From positions 80,987,859 to 81,051,858 of the forward strand of contig NC_055999.1 of assembly GCF_018446385.1 (NCBI RefSeq): 64,000 nt of DNA, written 5' to 3'. This stretch comes from Zingiber officinale (Eukaryota > Streptophyta > Magnoliopsida > Zingiberales > Zingiberaceae). Under the pieces are notes generated by a model. It saw only the letters and a program-made list of their open reading frames with translations. It was not told the origin of the DNA and did no database searches. The translations under genes and the position numbers were made by a program. Positions 22,795-34,906 of this stretch are shown here, one piece after another (positions within the stretch are counted from its first letter, which is position 1; each line of letters opens with the position of its first letter).

Positions 22795-23000
22795 CCTGGC
22801 TTTACTCACCAGGTCTTTCCATTGCCTAGCTTCACTCACTAGGACTTTCCATCTGTCTGGCTTCACTCACCAGGATTTCTCAACTGTCTAGCTTCACTCA
22901 CCAGAACTTTCCTTCTGTCTAGCTTCACTCACTAGGTCTTTCACCTGGCTTCACTCACCAGGATTTTCCTTCTGCCTAGCTTCACTCACCAGGATTTTCA
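22795..23000. repeat. tandem repeat, seven units (left LTR)
   Basis: Units of about 28-31 bp built on CTGGCTTCACTCACCAGGA followed by TTTCC. The right LTR has about nine units, so the array has changed length since or during insertion. Confidence 0.85.
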
Positions 23001-23195
23001 GTCAAGTATCCAGTCAACCTTGACCTACTTGACTCTCTTTTACAATCTCCGCACATGAACAATCACACCTGCAATCTCCATGTGTTGTCTACATGTATTG
23101 TCAAACATCGAAACCCAAACATCAAGACTCGAGCTTGACTCAATTCAAGCTCAGTCAAACAGATCAACCTTGACCTAGGGAATATTGCACCAACA

Positions 23196-25459
23196 ATCTC
23201 CCCCTTTTTGATGTTTGACAATACCTCCTCTAAGTTAGGTTAATCCCATAGCCTCAACTTCCTTCATGCCAATATATGAATGAGGATTCCCTTCATCTTT
23301 CCCTTTTCCCATAGGGCAATACACATTCTCCCCCTATTTAGGGAATGAAGGCTTAACTTTCCCTACATTCTCCCCCTATTGGCACACATCACAAACAAAC
23401 TCTCCCCCTGAAGAGTTACCCAACGTTGTGTACAACTTCACTCGTTGTTCACAATACAATAACGAAGGTCCCATACCCTTCATTATCGTCAAATGCTCAT
23501 CTTGAGCATATACCACTTGGTATGTTCACACGATTCAAATGAAGGTCCCATACCCTTTATTTTCATTAAATGCTCATCCTTGAGCATATATCACTTAAAC
23601 AATGAAGATATCCACTCTCCATTGTAATTAAATGCCCAACCTTGAGCATCTTCATAAAAGAAGGTTAACCACCTTCCAAGGTGTATGAAAATTAATTTTC
23701 ATGTCCTTAAAGAGTAACTCCCCCTAAAGACATGGTCGTAACCTCTGTCATTGCACCAACAATGACTTGGAATCCCTAAAACTTTAGGAAATCCAAATTT
23801 AGAAGTTTGAGGTTCAAAAATTCAATAATGAAACCAAACCTCAACCTAAACCTCTACCTAGTCCTTCTTAACCAATCCATCCCTATTTTCATCATGAAAA
23901 CTTCCCCTAAATGTATAAAAATATGTTCCAAGGGGTTAGGAATGGTTACATAGACTAAAAATGTTGAAAATAAGCTTTCCTAGCCAAAATCAACTACCCC
24001 AATCGATTGGAGTTGGGTCCCAATCGATCGAACCTAGCTGAATCGATCCACTGATCGATTCAGGTTGCGTGGATCGATCGACGGATCGATCCAGTGAGCT
24101 TCTGCTCGCGAGAAATGCCTTCTCAATCGATCGCCCGATCGATTGAGGCACTTCAATCGATCGGGTGATCGATTGAAGTTCTGAAAAAACTGAAATTTCA
24201 TTTCAGTCAATTTCAGAAACCCCTAGAAAAATCTACAAAATTCCAAAAATCATGAAAATCGTTGTAGACATTATTTAGGGTATACATTAATATGGAAAAA
24301 TAGTTTTCTAAGAAAGTACTTCATATTTTCAAAGATTGACACAAACTTGAAAACTTGTAAAAACTTTAGTATTTTTTCCAAGTTTGTGCCTAACTATTCA
24401 ATGATGATTACTATCAAAAGATAGCCTTCACCAAGGTTTTCCAAAGTCATTTTAAAACATTTTCAAAATCAATATCCAACCATGTTCCTTGGGCTCAATG
24501 CACATGACTTGTACATTAGCTTTCCTAATGATTGGAAAACAAATAACTATGTGTTTTGATGAACCTAAAACTCAAAAGAATGCACTAATCAACATCTTGA
24601 GTTTTGTTCATCATTCTAACATCTCACTTGTATCCAATGTGTACTAAAACACATACAAGTCACCTTATAGTTTGTGTGATATGTAAAATTTTAGTTTTGC
24701 CCTAATCTAGGGATCATGCAATATCTACCTAGGCATTTTTGAGGTTATGAACATCCACCAAGGGTGTTACTTGTTAGTAAATGTCATTTTTCCTTAATTA
24801 CAAGGGATTAAACATAATGCATGATATGTTATGGCATACATCAAAAAGAAATAATTTTTAAAAGAAAATATCCTATAACTACATGATGTATGTATGACAT
24901 GACATGATATTTTTGTATTTTTCATAATAGAATATGAATGCAAGAATAAATATGATGTCATGACATATGATGGGCAAACAAAGCATGACAAGTTTTAGCA
25001 TTAATAAAATATACCTAGATTACCTATCTAAGTATTCTAAAACCTTAGCTAAATCCTAAATTGCCCACTATTTCCCAAGAAAATGCCAAAATTCAATTTT
25101 GACATTTCTTTTTCTTTTCCTAATTTTGTGCCAATTTAAATTAAACATATTCCTCAAATTTTGGCATAATTTACCCTTCCAAGAGTAACCAATTTAAGTT
25201 AAGGCTTAGATTGCCTTTAATTTCCTAAGAACATACCACAATTCCAACTTGGTAGTTCTTATGATTTTCCCAGTTTGTGTCACTTAAAATTACATTCAAT
25301 TTCTCAAAATATGACACATTTTACTCTTACAAGAGTAAATCTCAAATCCCTTTCATTTTCAAAAGATTAATAATAACCTTGAAAATGCTCTTAGAGTGCC
25401 AACTTCATCATGATTAGGTTAACTACCCTTTTAATTTGTGTTGACACCCTCTATCTCAT
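23196..25459 (-). other. non-coding 3' interior of gag-only element
   Basis: No pol, protease or integrase motif in any frame. It contains the repeated polypurine tracts at its left end and a second ATCGAT palindrome block at 23995-24180, outside the LTRs. The rest is AT-rich. Confidence 0.7.
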
Positions 25460-27187
25460 CTAAGGGGTAGAGAAAATGCTCCTAGGAACCCAAAACCTAT
25501 TGGTGCTCCTTGGATGCTCTAGGTACTTACTAGGGATAACTTCCCTAGAAACCTTTCTAGTGACCTTGTTAGGCTTCTTAGAAGCCTTGGTCCCATTTTC
25601 TAGGTCAACTCTAGGGATTTCTTCCCTTGTGACCTTGTTTGTGACTTTCTTAGACTTCTTAGAAGTCTTAGTCACGTTTGTTGCAAAAGTACTCTTAGGG
25701 ATACCCTCCCTTGTATTTTTGACTTGACCACTTGATCTAGGGTTGGTTCCATAATTATATGGAACCGTATGGTAATAAGGCACATCCTTTTTGTTTTTAG
25801 GTTTGTATCCCAAACCTCTATGACCCTTGGATGACCCTTGTTTTCCTAGACCTATGTTTTGCTCATTTTGCCCTTTTAGGATGTTTTCCATCCTTTTTAG
25901 GGTCTTTTAAATTTTATCAAGCCTTGACCTCAAGACTTGATTTTCTATCATTAAATCCTTAGTTTTTAGTTTTTCAATGAATTCATGAGCATTTTTAGGC
26001 TTGTAACTAAAACCTTTAGAATTCTTGCCTAAATTTTTATCTACCTTCCTAGACCTAGGTGTGGTAGTTTTAGCATGAAGAGCTACATGTTTTTCCTTAA
26101 TGCTATCATGTTTCTTATTTTTGTTGTAAATAGCATTAAAATGATAAAAATTTGAACTAGCATGCTTTTTACCATTGTTTAAAGGGGTAGGCTCAATAAA
26201 CAAAATCTTTCGTTTTACCTTGGAGGCTCCCCCTTGAGTTGAGCTTCCTCCTTGAGCTTTGACCGCTTTCTTCCCCTTGGGACATTGGCTCCGGTAGTGT
26301 CCCTTTTGATTGCAAGAAAAGCACACAATGTGCTCCTTGCTCTTCTTTGTTCCGGGAGCGGTCTCTTTGGACTTCTCCTTGCCCTTGGGTGCCACTTGCC
26401 CCTTTTTCTTGGCTAATTTAGGGCACTTGCTCTTATAATGCCCATGTTCCCTACACACAAAACATACAATGTAATATTTATTTTTAATTGAAACATTTAT
26501 ACCTTCATGTGTAGGAATGACACTTGATCCTCCATTTGAAGTCTCTTGATTTTTGGAGGATGTATCGTCTTCTTCTCCCTTTGACTCGGATGTAGAAGCT
26601 TCTCCTTCTTCTTGATCCGATGTCACCAAAAGTAGCTCCCCCTCAATCCTAGAGGTGGAGGCTTCTTCATCTTCATCTTGTATATTGAGCAAAGAGTATG
26701 CTCCCTCTTTGTCCTTTTCATTGTATTCCCTTGAAGATGAAGCTTCTTCTTTTGAAGTTGAGTATCTCTCAACCTCGGAGTCTTCCTCCTCTTGGTCTTG
26801 CTCCAATGAGTTTCCCTCTTTGGATTTATCTTGACTTGGTACAGTGGAGGGTTCTTCATGAAGCAATGCCAATTTGCTCCATAGCTCTTTGGCATCATCA
26901 AATTCTCCAATTTTCTCCAAGATGTTGCTCAGCAATAGATTGACCAAAAGCTTAGTCACTTTGTCATTGGCCTCACATCATTGGATTTGTTCTTGGCTCC
27001 ACTTGCTCCTCTTGAGGATCTTGCCCTTTGAATTTCTTGGAGCTTCGAAGCCTTCTATGAGAGCAAACCATTGCTCTATCTCCATCATCAAGAAATTTTT
27101 GATCCTTGATTTCCAAAGATCGAAACTTGTCGAAACGAATGATGGAGGCACCCTCGTGTCGAATCCGAGTCCATTTCGGAATTCCAT
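25460..27187 (-). pseudogene. gag of Sirevirus-like element
   Basis: One frame runs from ATG 27187 to 25460, interrupted by TGA at 26980-26978 and TAA at 25909-25907. The N-terminal part has FDLWKSRIKNFL, and AKELWSKL follows after the first stop: the UBN2-type gag fold. Two CCHC zinc knuckles follow, CFVCREHGHYKSKCP and CFSCNQKGHYRSQCP, typical of nucleic-acid-binding capsid proteins. Beyond the second stop is RGLGYKPKN, then a Lys-rich tail ending near FWVPRSIF, as in Sirevirus gags. Length with stops ignored is about 575 codons. A capsid role is known for the family; this copy is broken. Confidence 0.88.
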
Positions 27188-27295
27188 CTTGAAGTTGAGC
27201 TTGATGAAATCTTTGACTTGAAGAATTTTGCTCCAACTTCTTCACCCCCTAGCTTGTTGACCCTTCCGGCGATGATTCCGGTGAAGAGCAACCTC

Positions 27296-27309
27296 GCTCT
27301 GATACAACT
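27296..27309 (-). other. primer-binding site of gag-only element
   Basis: The complement reads AGTTGTATCAGAGC, one change from the tRNA-Met primer consensus, directly inside the right LTR. Confidence 0.75.
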
Positions 27310-28858
27310 TGTTGGGACCAAATATGTAGCTAGAGGGGGGGGGGGGGTGAATAGCTCGGCGCGATCTCGTGCTCGTCGTTGCTTGTTTCTTCAAAGATAT
27401 GCAGCGGAAAATATAAAGAAACAACACTCAACGCTAACACTAGGGATTTACTTGGTATCCACCTCAAGAAGAGGTGACTAATCCAAGGATCCACACACTT
27501 ACGCACCCTCCACTATGAAAACTCTCATTTACGGTAACTACCGAAGGCGGAGAAGCCCTACAATACTCTCAATACAACAAGGAACAAAGAGAAGCAAATA
27601 CAAGGGAAAGCTTACACGGTTTACACAAGAAACCCTAACCCTAGCTTCTTCTTCTTGCTGTAGATCCGCCTCTTGACTTGGAAATGCTTCCAAGAACCTT
27701 CAAGATCTGGCGGTGAGAACTCTGTGGAGAAGTTGTGGAAGCGCTGTGAAGATCTGAGCTGAGGCCGAGAGAACTGTCGACGAAATCACACGCCAACGTC
27801 TTTATTCTGCGCCAACGGTCGAATCCCAATCGATTGCATTACTCCCAATCGATTGGGGAGGCTTTGGATCGATCGGCTGATCAATCCAGAGCACCTCTGT
27901 GCTCTCAGGAATTGCTTGGATCGATCGGCTGATCGATCCAGGGCTTATCGCACAGAATCGCACCTCCCAATCGATCCACTGATCGATTGGAGTCTCCCAA
28001 TCAATCGGTCGATCGATTGGGAGGCTTTTTGTTCGCGCGATGCTTCTCCCCAATCGATCCACTGATCGATTGGGAGAAGGATTACCGCGGGGACTCACCC
28101 AATCGATCGGCCGATCGATTGAGCATGTGCCAATCGATCGGCTGATCGATCCAGCTCCTTGTTTTTGCCCAAAACAAGTCCAAAGTCCCCTAAACCAACA
28201 TCCGGTCAGCCATGACCTGTTAGTTCATCGTGCCTAGCATCCGGTCACCCTTGACCTGCTAGGACTCGCTCACCAAGTGTCCGGTCAATCCTTTTGACCC
28301 ACTTGGACTTTTCTCCTCGTGCCAAGTATCCGGTCAATCCCTTTGACCTACTTGGTCTTTCCACCAGATATCTGGTCAACCTTGACCCATCTGGATTTCC
28401 TCATGCCTGGCTTCACTCACTAGGACTTTCCATCTGTCTGGCTTCACTCACCAGGATTTCTCAACTGCCTGGCTTCACTCACCAGGACTTTCCTTCTGCC
28501 TAGCTTCACTCACTAGGTCTTTCACCTGGCTTCACTCACCAGGATTTTCCTTCTGCCTAGCTTCACTCACTAGGTCTTTCACCTGGCTTCACTCACCAGG
28601 ATTTCTTTCTGCCTAGCTTCACTCACTAGGTCTTTCACCTGACTTCACTCACCAGGATTTTCAGTCAAGTATCCAGTTAACCTTGACCTACTTGACTCTC
28701 CTTCACAATCTCCCCACATGAACAATCGCACCTGCAATCTCCATGTGTTGTCTACATGTATTGTCCAACATCGAAACCCAAACATCAAGACTCAAGTTTG
28801 ACTCAATTCAAGCTCAGTCAAATAGGTCAACCTTGACCTAGGGAATATTGCACCAACA
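27310..28858 (-). repeat. Sirevirus-like LTR (right)
   Basis: 1549 bp partner of the left LTR. It holds the palindrome array at about 27826-28160 and about nine units of the short tandem repeat at 28405-28662; the extra units account for most of the length difference. Confidence 0.9.
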
Positions 28859-28863
28859 GATGG

Positions 28864-29989
28864 AGCATATAAATGATGATCCCCTTGCACTCAGATTGGC
28901 ATGTCTTTAACCTAAAATCAGCATAAATAAAGGAAGGAAAAGGAAGGGAAAAAAGATTAGAAGAGACCTTAAGAATAAATCTCTAGAGTACTCTTCCCCC
29001 TAAAGTGGCAATTACATTGACACATGATAACTGAGGGAAAACTAGAGACTCCTAAAGGAAAGATGGATTAGATGGAAAGAATCAAAACCATAAAATAAAC
29101 CCTCTAGTACGATCCTGATTCTAGACTAAAAATAAGTTCAACCATAAAATGAAGTTATTTCTGTTTCTATTTTTGTAGATAAAAACATATCAAAACTCAA
29201 ATAAAAGATGAAGAGGAACTAAACTAGTAAGGGACGTCAGTGAAACCTAGATCAGAATACCAAGAGATGGAGTTTGATCAATCAAAACCAACTAGAAAAT
29301 AAAACCCAGCAGAACTCATAGAAAATAATTAATGGAAACATTTTGCTTCCCCAAATTAACTAACAACTCCCCAAACAAAGCGAAGAACCAATCTAATAGA
29401 AGCATGGAGCTAGAAGTCACATTCAAATATCATAAACTAAAGAACTAAGCAGGAAGAAGAAAAAGGATCAAAAGATCTACTCCTATATCATAAATAACAA
29501 AGCAAATCCTACTGACATAAGTGATAATTACTTGGATTAAGATGATTGGTCCAAAAAAATATCCCAACAAAGATCAATTCGGAGGAGGGCTTCTGCGGAG
29601 AGAGGATGGGTGGAGATGTCGACAGGGATGAAGTTTAGAGTTGGCAGTTTTGGTGGAGGGAGTTCGCATGAGGAGATTGTGAGTTTAGGCTTTGCGTGAG
29701 GAGATCGCGAGTTTAGGTTTCGCATGAGGGTTTTCTGCATGAGGTTTTGGATCGCGGGTTTGTTGCATGTGGAGTTTGGCAGAACAATAACTGCAGGAGC
29801 AAAAAGTTTTGGCAAAAAATCAGTAGGGAGGCGAGATGTTTTGGCAAAAAATATTAGAAAAGTTTGAAGACTATTAATGGTGAACATTGTACGTTGTTAA
29901 AATTTCATAATACTTATTGGTCGCGTGCTTTTTTGCATGCCATCATTTATGTATGTATAATAATTATTAACAGTGCGATCCGCACACCG
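28864..29989 (-). other. CACTA-1 leader region
   Basis: Mostly AT-rich and non-coding. At 29663-29740 a 28-bp unit (TTCGCATGAGGAGAT...GAGTTTAGG) is repeated about two and a half times. The open minus frame over 29887-29537 has no recognisable domain and is probably leader or first-exon remnant. Confidence 0.5.
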
Positions 29990-32971
29990 TGTCACGCCCC
30001 AAGGGAGTCCCTGCCAGAGGAAATTTTGGCCGCATCTCCCTTGTACCAGTGACAATATGAAACATTACTACAAAGCCCTCAGGGCCACACAAACCTTGGC
30101 CAACACGACCGAAACAATAACAATAAAAATAATTAACAATCCACGCGGTTTATATTAACTCAGTCTCTGGCTGACACAACCACGCAGTTTATTTAAATAA
30201 AATCTACTCCACTAATACGACGGAAAACTTAAACCCACAATAAAAATCCAAAGCAGCGGAAAACAAAGGCAGTAGACCAAAACTCGCTAAAAGTCCATGA
30301 GTACAGTTATACATCACAAGCACATAAAATGTAACAAATAAACCAAAAAGCCCAAAATATGTGAACCACTCGCGACAAATGGTGGGGGACTAGCAACTGG
30401 AACCCCCAGATAGCATCAACCTGAAATAGTAATAATCAACGGGGTGAGTCCAACACTCAGCGGATACCAAGCTGACATGCATAGTAAGAAATAATCAATA
30501 GTAACAATTATGCGTACAATCTCCTAGAATAATAATGGAAATGCAAAACTGAAAGGAATGGGAGAAGCTGTACTCACCAGGACCTCCTATCAGGATAATA
30601 AGGTCGTCAGATCAAAAATATTATATCTCCTATATGCATGTCAATCATATGCATCCATAAAATATGTAGCAAACAAAGTGTAGCAAACACAAGCAATAAA
30701 TTCAATCATTCATATGATGCAAATGACATGTCCTGGTCACCCCTGACGCTAGTCTGCCATCTCACACACGATGGTGAGACCGAGTGGGTAGGGCTATGAC
30801 AACTGTGCACTATGTCATCACTGCTCCTGATGACTAATCGAGTGGACAGGATATTGTCGGGGTACACCTATCCTCCTACCCCAAATCATAAGTGGGGGAG
30901 CTCAATGCTCTCATCTCCCTGAGAAAATCTAGAGGAGGGATCCCTGTCCTGCTACCACGCTGTAGTTACACTACCTATGAGCGGACCAGCGGAGCACCGA
31001 CAGAGCAACCTGCTGCAACACACCCTGCTTGAATAAAAATCACTAACCCATGAGTGGTTGTGTGCAGATCCATGTAACTGGCGATGTGCTCAATAATAAT
31101 GGAGCCGACAATCGCGCAACATGCAATCATGCGAGATGATGCATGACACTAAACATGAAAACCCTGACTATATCTACCTCCATAAAAACATGTACCAAAT
31201 AGCTCAAATAAGAAGATCTAGGTACACGTATCAGATATGGTAACTGTCTAGTCTACCATAAAAACTGTCTACCTCTATGAGCATAAATAATCAAGAGGGT
31301 AATGGATGCAAAACATGTAATAAATAAGCATACTGAAGAAATCAAGCAATGACATATCGATACAGATATAACATAATTATTACTACTCATTAAAATCTAC
31401 TATACATATCAAATGACAATATCTAAAAGATAAGTCAAGGTACCCGCCTAAAAAATAGCGCGTGCCAAAAGAAATCCCACGTAAGACAACTCATCTCAAT
31501 CAGAGTCCTGTAACAACACATTTAATTTAGCTACTCCCGTATATATCAAATAGCTAAACCAAATTCTTATTTACCAGAAACCCTAATTCATTCATGAAAC
31601 CTTGGTTAGCTACATACTTAGGTCTAATCCGAAGCTTAGATTAGATCCATAATTTAACCCTAATTATCACACCCATCAAATCTGTTCCTCCAATCACCTA
31701 TCTAAATTAACCAAACTACCACACATTAATATGTTCTAAAACTAATTCCAAATCTTTCTTAACCTTAATTCAAGGTGTAATCTACAGCAAAGATAAATTT
31801 CTTTACCCTTACCTCAACTCAAGCAGCTTCTATTGGTCCACAACCAGGTAAAGCAGCTGTTGAAGAAATGCTTGCCGAAAGATATCACTGCCAAAGATTT
31901 GTGGCCATCTATACACAGGAACCACTGCCAGGGCATCCACAATTTCCCATAATAAGATCAAAACCCAAATCAAAATCCAAACCAACGGACTTACCCAATC
32001 GGTTGTTCCCTCTCCGACGGTTAGGCCTAACAGCTGTTGAGATCAACAAGGAATAGGTTGTCGGCAGTAGATCGATACCAGAGCACTGAAGAAGAAAGAA
32101 ACTGTCTAGAATGCCGCTCACGATCAACTCCAACCAACTAGGACTCGGATGTGGCTGCGACGATCGGTCGTAGTCGATGGTGGCAATCGTGGTCGCTGTG
32201 GTGCTGGTGGCACCTTTCCCTGGCGAAGATTAGTGCAGCAAGCCCCTTTCCGACGTCGGATACAGAGGCTAGGGTACGCAGATAGAGGCTAGGGCATGCG
32301 GCTGAACGAAGGGTCGGCTGTGTTACCGATCTGGTCTCCAACGAAGGGGAAGGTCGCTGTTAGTTCGTGGCATGCGCGAGCGACCGACGATGGGCCGTGA
32401 GATTGGCAGAGACTGGAGTCGGGGAGATTGGCAAGGGCTCGTCTAGGGATTGACTCTTCCGTGCAGAGGGAGACTCCAAGAGAGGAGACAAGAACTCGGC
32501 CGGTGGTGTTTTGGCACAGCGTAGGCGTAGGGGAGATCCAGAGAGAAGGGGAAATAGAGAAAATCGGCGTCGGCTGCAAGAAGATTCGGCAGAGGCTAGG
32601 CGAAGGAGAGAAATGGCTCAACTTTCTTTTGGCTGTTTTGTATGGGTGGAAGGTGAAACGTCGAGGCGGCGCCATCGGGTGGAGGAGCCGAAGACAATCA
32701 GAAGAGGAAAGGGTGTGTTGGCGGGGTATGGGCTCGGGAGGAGGAAAGAAAGAAAAAGAAAGAAAAAGGAAGAAAAAGGAAAGAAAAAGAATAAAAACAA
32801 AAAAAAATATTAAACATTTTCTAACTGAAATGGGATAGCCTAAACATGCTTTCCCTTGATCCAATACTTGATCTCATTAAACTCGTCATACGAGCTCCGA
32901 CTAATTTCCAGAAAATTTCTAAAAATTCCTAAAAATTTCCTTGGTTATTCGCCATTTTCTGGTATTTTACA
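29990..32971 (-). mobile_element. gypsy solo LTR
   Basis: Single 2982-bp LTR starting TGTCACGCCCC and ending GGTATTTTACA, the same ends as the LTRs of the gypsy element at 40393-50371 but diverged inside. Flanks CACCG (29985-29989) and CGCCG (32972-32976) are a target duplication with one change. No internal region remains, which fits LTR-LTR recombination. The CCATC/GGTGAGACCGAG block is shared with the full-length copy. Confidence 0.85.
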
Positions 32972-33179
32972 CGCCGTTAATATTAAGTTTTAACAGCGTA
33001 CTTTGTACGCCATAGAAAAGTTTATTGATAGTGTATTTTTTATTCATGCCATCGTTTGTATAAATATTACACCATCTGCAGCGCACATAATTGAGTGCGC
33101 CATATAAACTATTATTAATGACGCACTTTAACTGTGCGCCGTTAATGATGTGTTGTGGAAAGTCATATTTATTATAGTG
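32972..33179 (-). repeat. CACTA-1 5' terminus and subterminal hairpins
   Basis: Ends in TTATTATAGTG at 33179, i.e. CACTATAATAA on the minus strand. Inside are short inverted repeats: GCGTAC...GTACGC, GCGCAC...GTGCGC and GCGCC words near 32972-33140. The same style of words continues left of the solo LTR (29900-29989), so that LTR landed in the subterminal region. Confidence 0.65.
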
Positions 33180-33480
33180 CATGTTTGTTATATTTCAAAA
33201 ATATTAAAAAAATATGTAAATATAATATAGATTATTAGGATTATTTACTTTTAGATTTTGGGGGCATTTGGATGTTAGATCCATTGGTAAATATCATAGT
33301 CGGGTGGAATTGATTTGACTCACAGTAGGTTCACATTGGTGGTTTGTAGCTGAACACTAGTGAACCAAGATGAATTGATTCCTTTGAGTAGTTCTCTACT
33401 TGTTCAGTTACCTCTACTACATTGCTTATGTACATCCACTACATTGCTTTACTTGTTCTGTTTCAGTTATGTATTTCATT
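33180..33480. other. unassigned AT-rich DNA
   Basis: Sequence between CACTA-1 and the next copia remnants. I see no gene, repeat or element end in it. Confidence 0.4.
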
Positions 33481-34103
33481 ATTGGCGTTAATTGTTACGC
33501 AAAGAAGGGGAGGGGCAACACCTCTCAACTTCTAACGCGGAAGAAGAGGAAGAGAGAAAGAGATCGCATGGAACAACAAGACAAACACTCACAAAAGGAG
33601 AGGAAACATGAGGAAGGAGGAGGAGAAGAGAAAGAAGAAGAGTTACCATGGTTCGGCGTCGTGCCTATTTCACAAAAACGACCGAAGTTTTATTAGAATT
33701 CTCTGTACACCAGAGAATCACATTAATGATTCTCATGATTGTTATTGTACTAAGGTTTACAATGATCCCTATAAATAATGCTAAACCTCAAACCCGGTAA
33801 AATCGTAACAGAATTTTATTATGAAAAATCGCAACAAAATTCTGTTATATAAAATCTTAACAGATTTTTCTTCCATAACATCCCTCATATTAACCTTCAT
33901 CCAAATATGAGTCACCCGTCAACAATGTTATTATTTTTCTTCCATTACATCTCTCATATTAACCTTCACGTCTTGACACCCTTCAACAAATTTCTCTTGA
34001 GAAGTTCTAGCATCCCACGTTCACCCATATGTCCTAGCCGCATATGCCATCCAGTGATATTACCAACAAAATTGATAGAGTCTGAATCAGATAGTACAGT
34101 CTT
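33481..34103 (-). pseudogene. minus-strand copia LTR and pre-integrase remnant
   Basis: On the minus strand 34100-33970 reads TVLSDSDSINFVG, then WHMRLGHMGERGMLELLK, the copia pre-integrase (GAG) domain. To its left, about 33900-33500, is LTR-like DNA with AATATGAGGGATGT, a TATTTATAGGGATC box and a CTCTGGTGTACAGAGAA hairpin. The pieces are in the order 3' LTR then integrase on the plus strand, so an internal deletion has joined them. ATATTAACCTTCA is duplicated near 33890 and 33955. Confidence 0.6.
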
Positions 34104-34906
34104 GTAAAAATTCTTCAATCATTAAATTCAAGATTTGATACTATTACAACCATCATTGAAGAGACTAAAGATGTACAAGCCATGACGATAGAATAGCTCT
34201 TGGATTTACTATAAGTCCATGAAGAAAAGAAGAAGATAAATAAAGAGATTACTCAACATTCTTAAGATGACTTTTCAACTAACTAAGAAAGATGAAAGCT
34301 TCAATAATAATAGAAGTCAACGCGGAAGAGGTCGTGGATATGGATGAGTATGTTCTAATGAGCAAGGATGGGGTTCCAATAACAACAATGAAAAGAAGAA
34401 AATTCAACAAGAGGACGTGGAAGAGGACACATAAACTTGAGGTACAACAAATTTTAAGTTAAGTGCTACAATTATAACAAGTTTGGGCATTATGATAAAG
34501 AATGCAGATAGTCTAAGAATAAAGTAAAATAAAAAATTGTAAACTATATGAAAGAAAGAAAAGGAAAAGATGACAACCTACTGCTAGCATATAAAGATAA
34601 TGAAAGAGACGAAGATACAATGTGGTATCTTGACACTTGTGCAAGCAATCATATGTGTGGAAAAATAAATATGTTCATAAGCTTGGTGAATCAGTTGGTG
34701 GTAATGTATTCTTCAGAGATAAATAAAAAATCGAGGTGAAAAGGTAAAGGTAAAATTCTCATCTGTTTGAAGAATGGAAAATATGAATTTATCTTGAATG
34801 TTTTCTTTGTGCCAAATATGAAGAGAAACATTTTAATCTTAAGACAACTCTTAAAAAAAGGATATGATATTCATCTAAAAGATAGTATGTCATCTTGAAA
34901 GATGAT
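34104..34906 (+). pseudogene. copia gag-protease remnant
   Basis: Plus strand: VKILQSLNSRFDTI, TIIEETKDVQAM, then RSQRGRGRGYG. A knuckle remnant CYNYNKFGHYDKEC follows, in which the second Cys is Tyr. Next come LLAYKDNERDEDTMWYLDT(C)ASNHMCG, the copia protease region where the usual Gly of the DTGA active site reads Cys, and FVPNMKRNIL. Stops occur throughout. It breaks at CACTA-2 (34907). The matching downstream part is at 62895-64000 in the same orientation. Confidence 0.8.

Larger units (their letters stand above)
21697..23195 (-). repeat. Sirevirus-like LTR (left)
   Basis: 1499 bp. It contains a G-tract near 21721, a dense block of ATCGAT palindromes, a GGTCAA...TTGACC series and seven copies of a short tandem repeat. 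Confidence 0.9.
21697..28858 (-). mobile_element. Sirevirus-like gag-only copia element
   Basis: LTRs 21697-23195 and 27310-28858 (TGTTGGGACC...TTGCACCAACA) flanked by exact GATGG duplications (21692-21696, 28859-28863). The primer site is at 27296-27309 on the minus strand. The interior carries gag only; then 2.2 kb of non-coding DNA reaches a set of purine tracts. Several CTCCCCC words on the plus strand (23199, 23328, 23370, 23402, 23707), that is GGGGGAG on the coding strand, match the multiple polypurine tracts known in the Sirevirus lineage. With no pol it would depend on a related element. Confidence 0.88.
2483..33179 (-). mobile_element. CACTA-1: large, heavily interrupted CACTA (En/Spm) transposon
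   Basis: Minus-strand CACTA element, recognised by a TNP2-type transposase whose domains appear in order from right to left: transposase-associated domain, transposase_21, DUF4218, DUF4216, then a Ptta/En/Spm-type region. The 5' terminus on the minus strand reads CACTATAATAAATATGAC, ending at 33179, followed inward by short GCGCAC/GTGCGC hairpins. Five younger insertions split it: Pack-CACTA-1, a copia, a TRIM, a Sirevirus-like element and a gypsy solo LTR. Removing them leaves about 2 kb of leader between the terminus and the TNP2 start at 20419. The 3' terminus was not found; it is lost or left of the window. Confidence 0.75.

Noticed and set aside
32289..32864. 191-codon minus-strand frame as a host gene
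   Set aside because: It lies wholly inside a gypsy solo LTR and has low-complexity Phe/Ser/Pro sequence; reported only as an LTR feature.
33400..33696. 98-codon plus-strand frame rich in Lys/Arg/Glu
   Set aside because: Purine-rich LTR-like DNA on the opposite strand of a copia remnant explains it.
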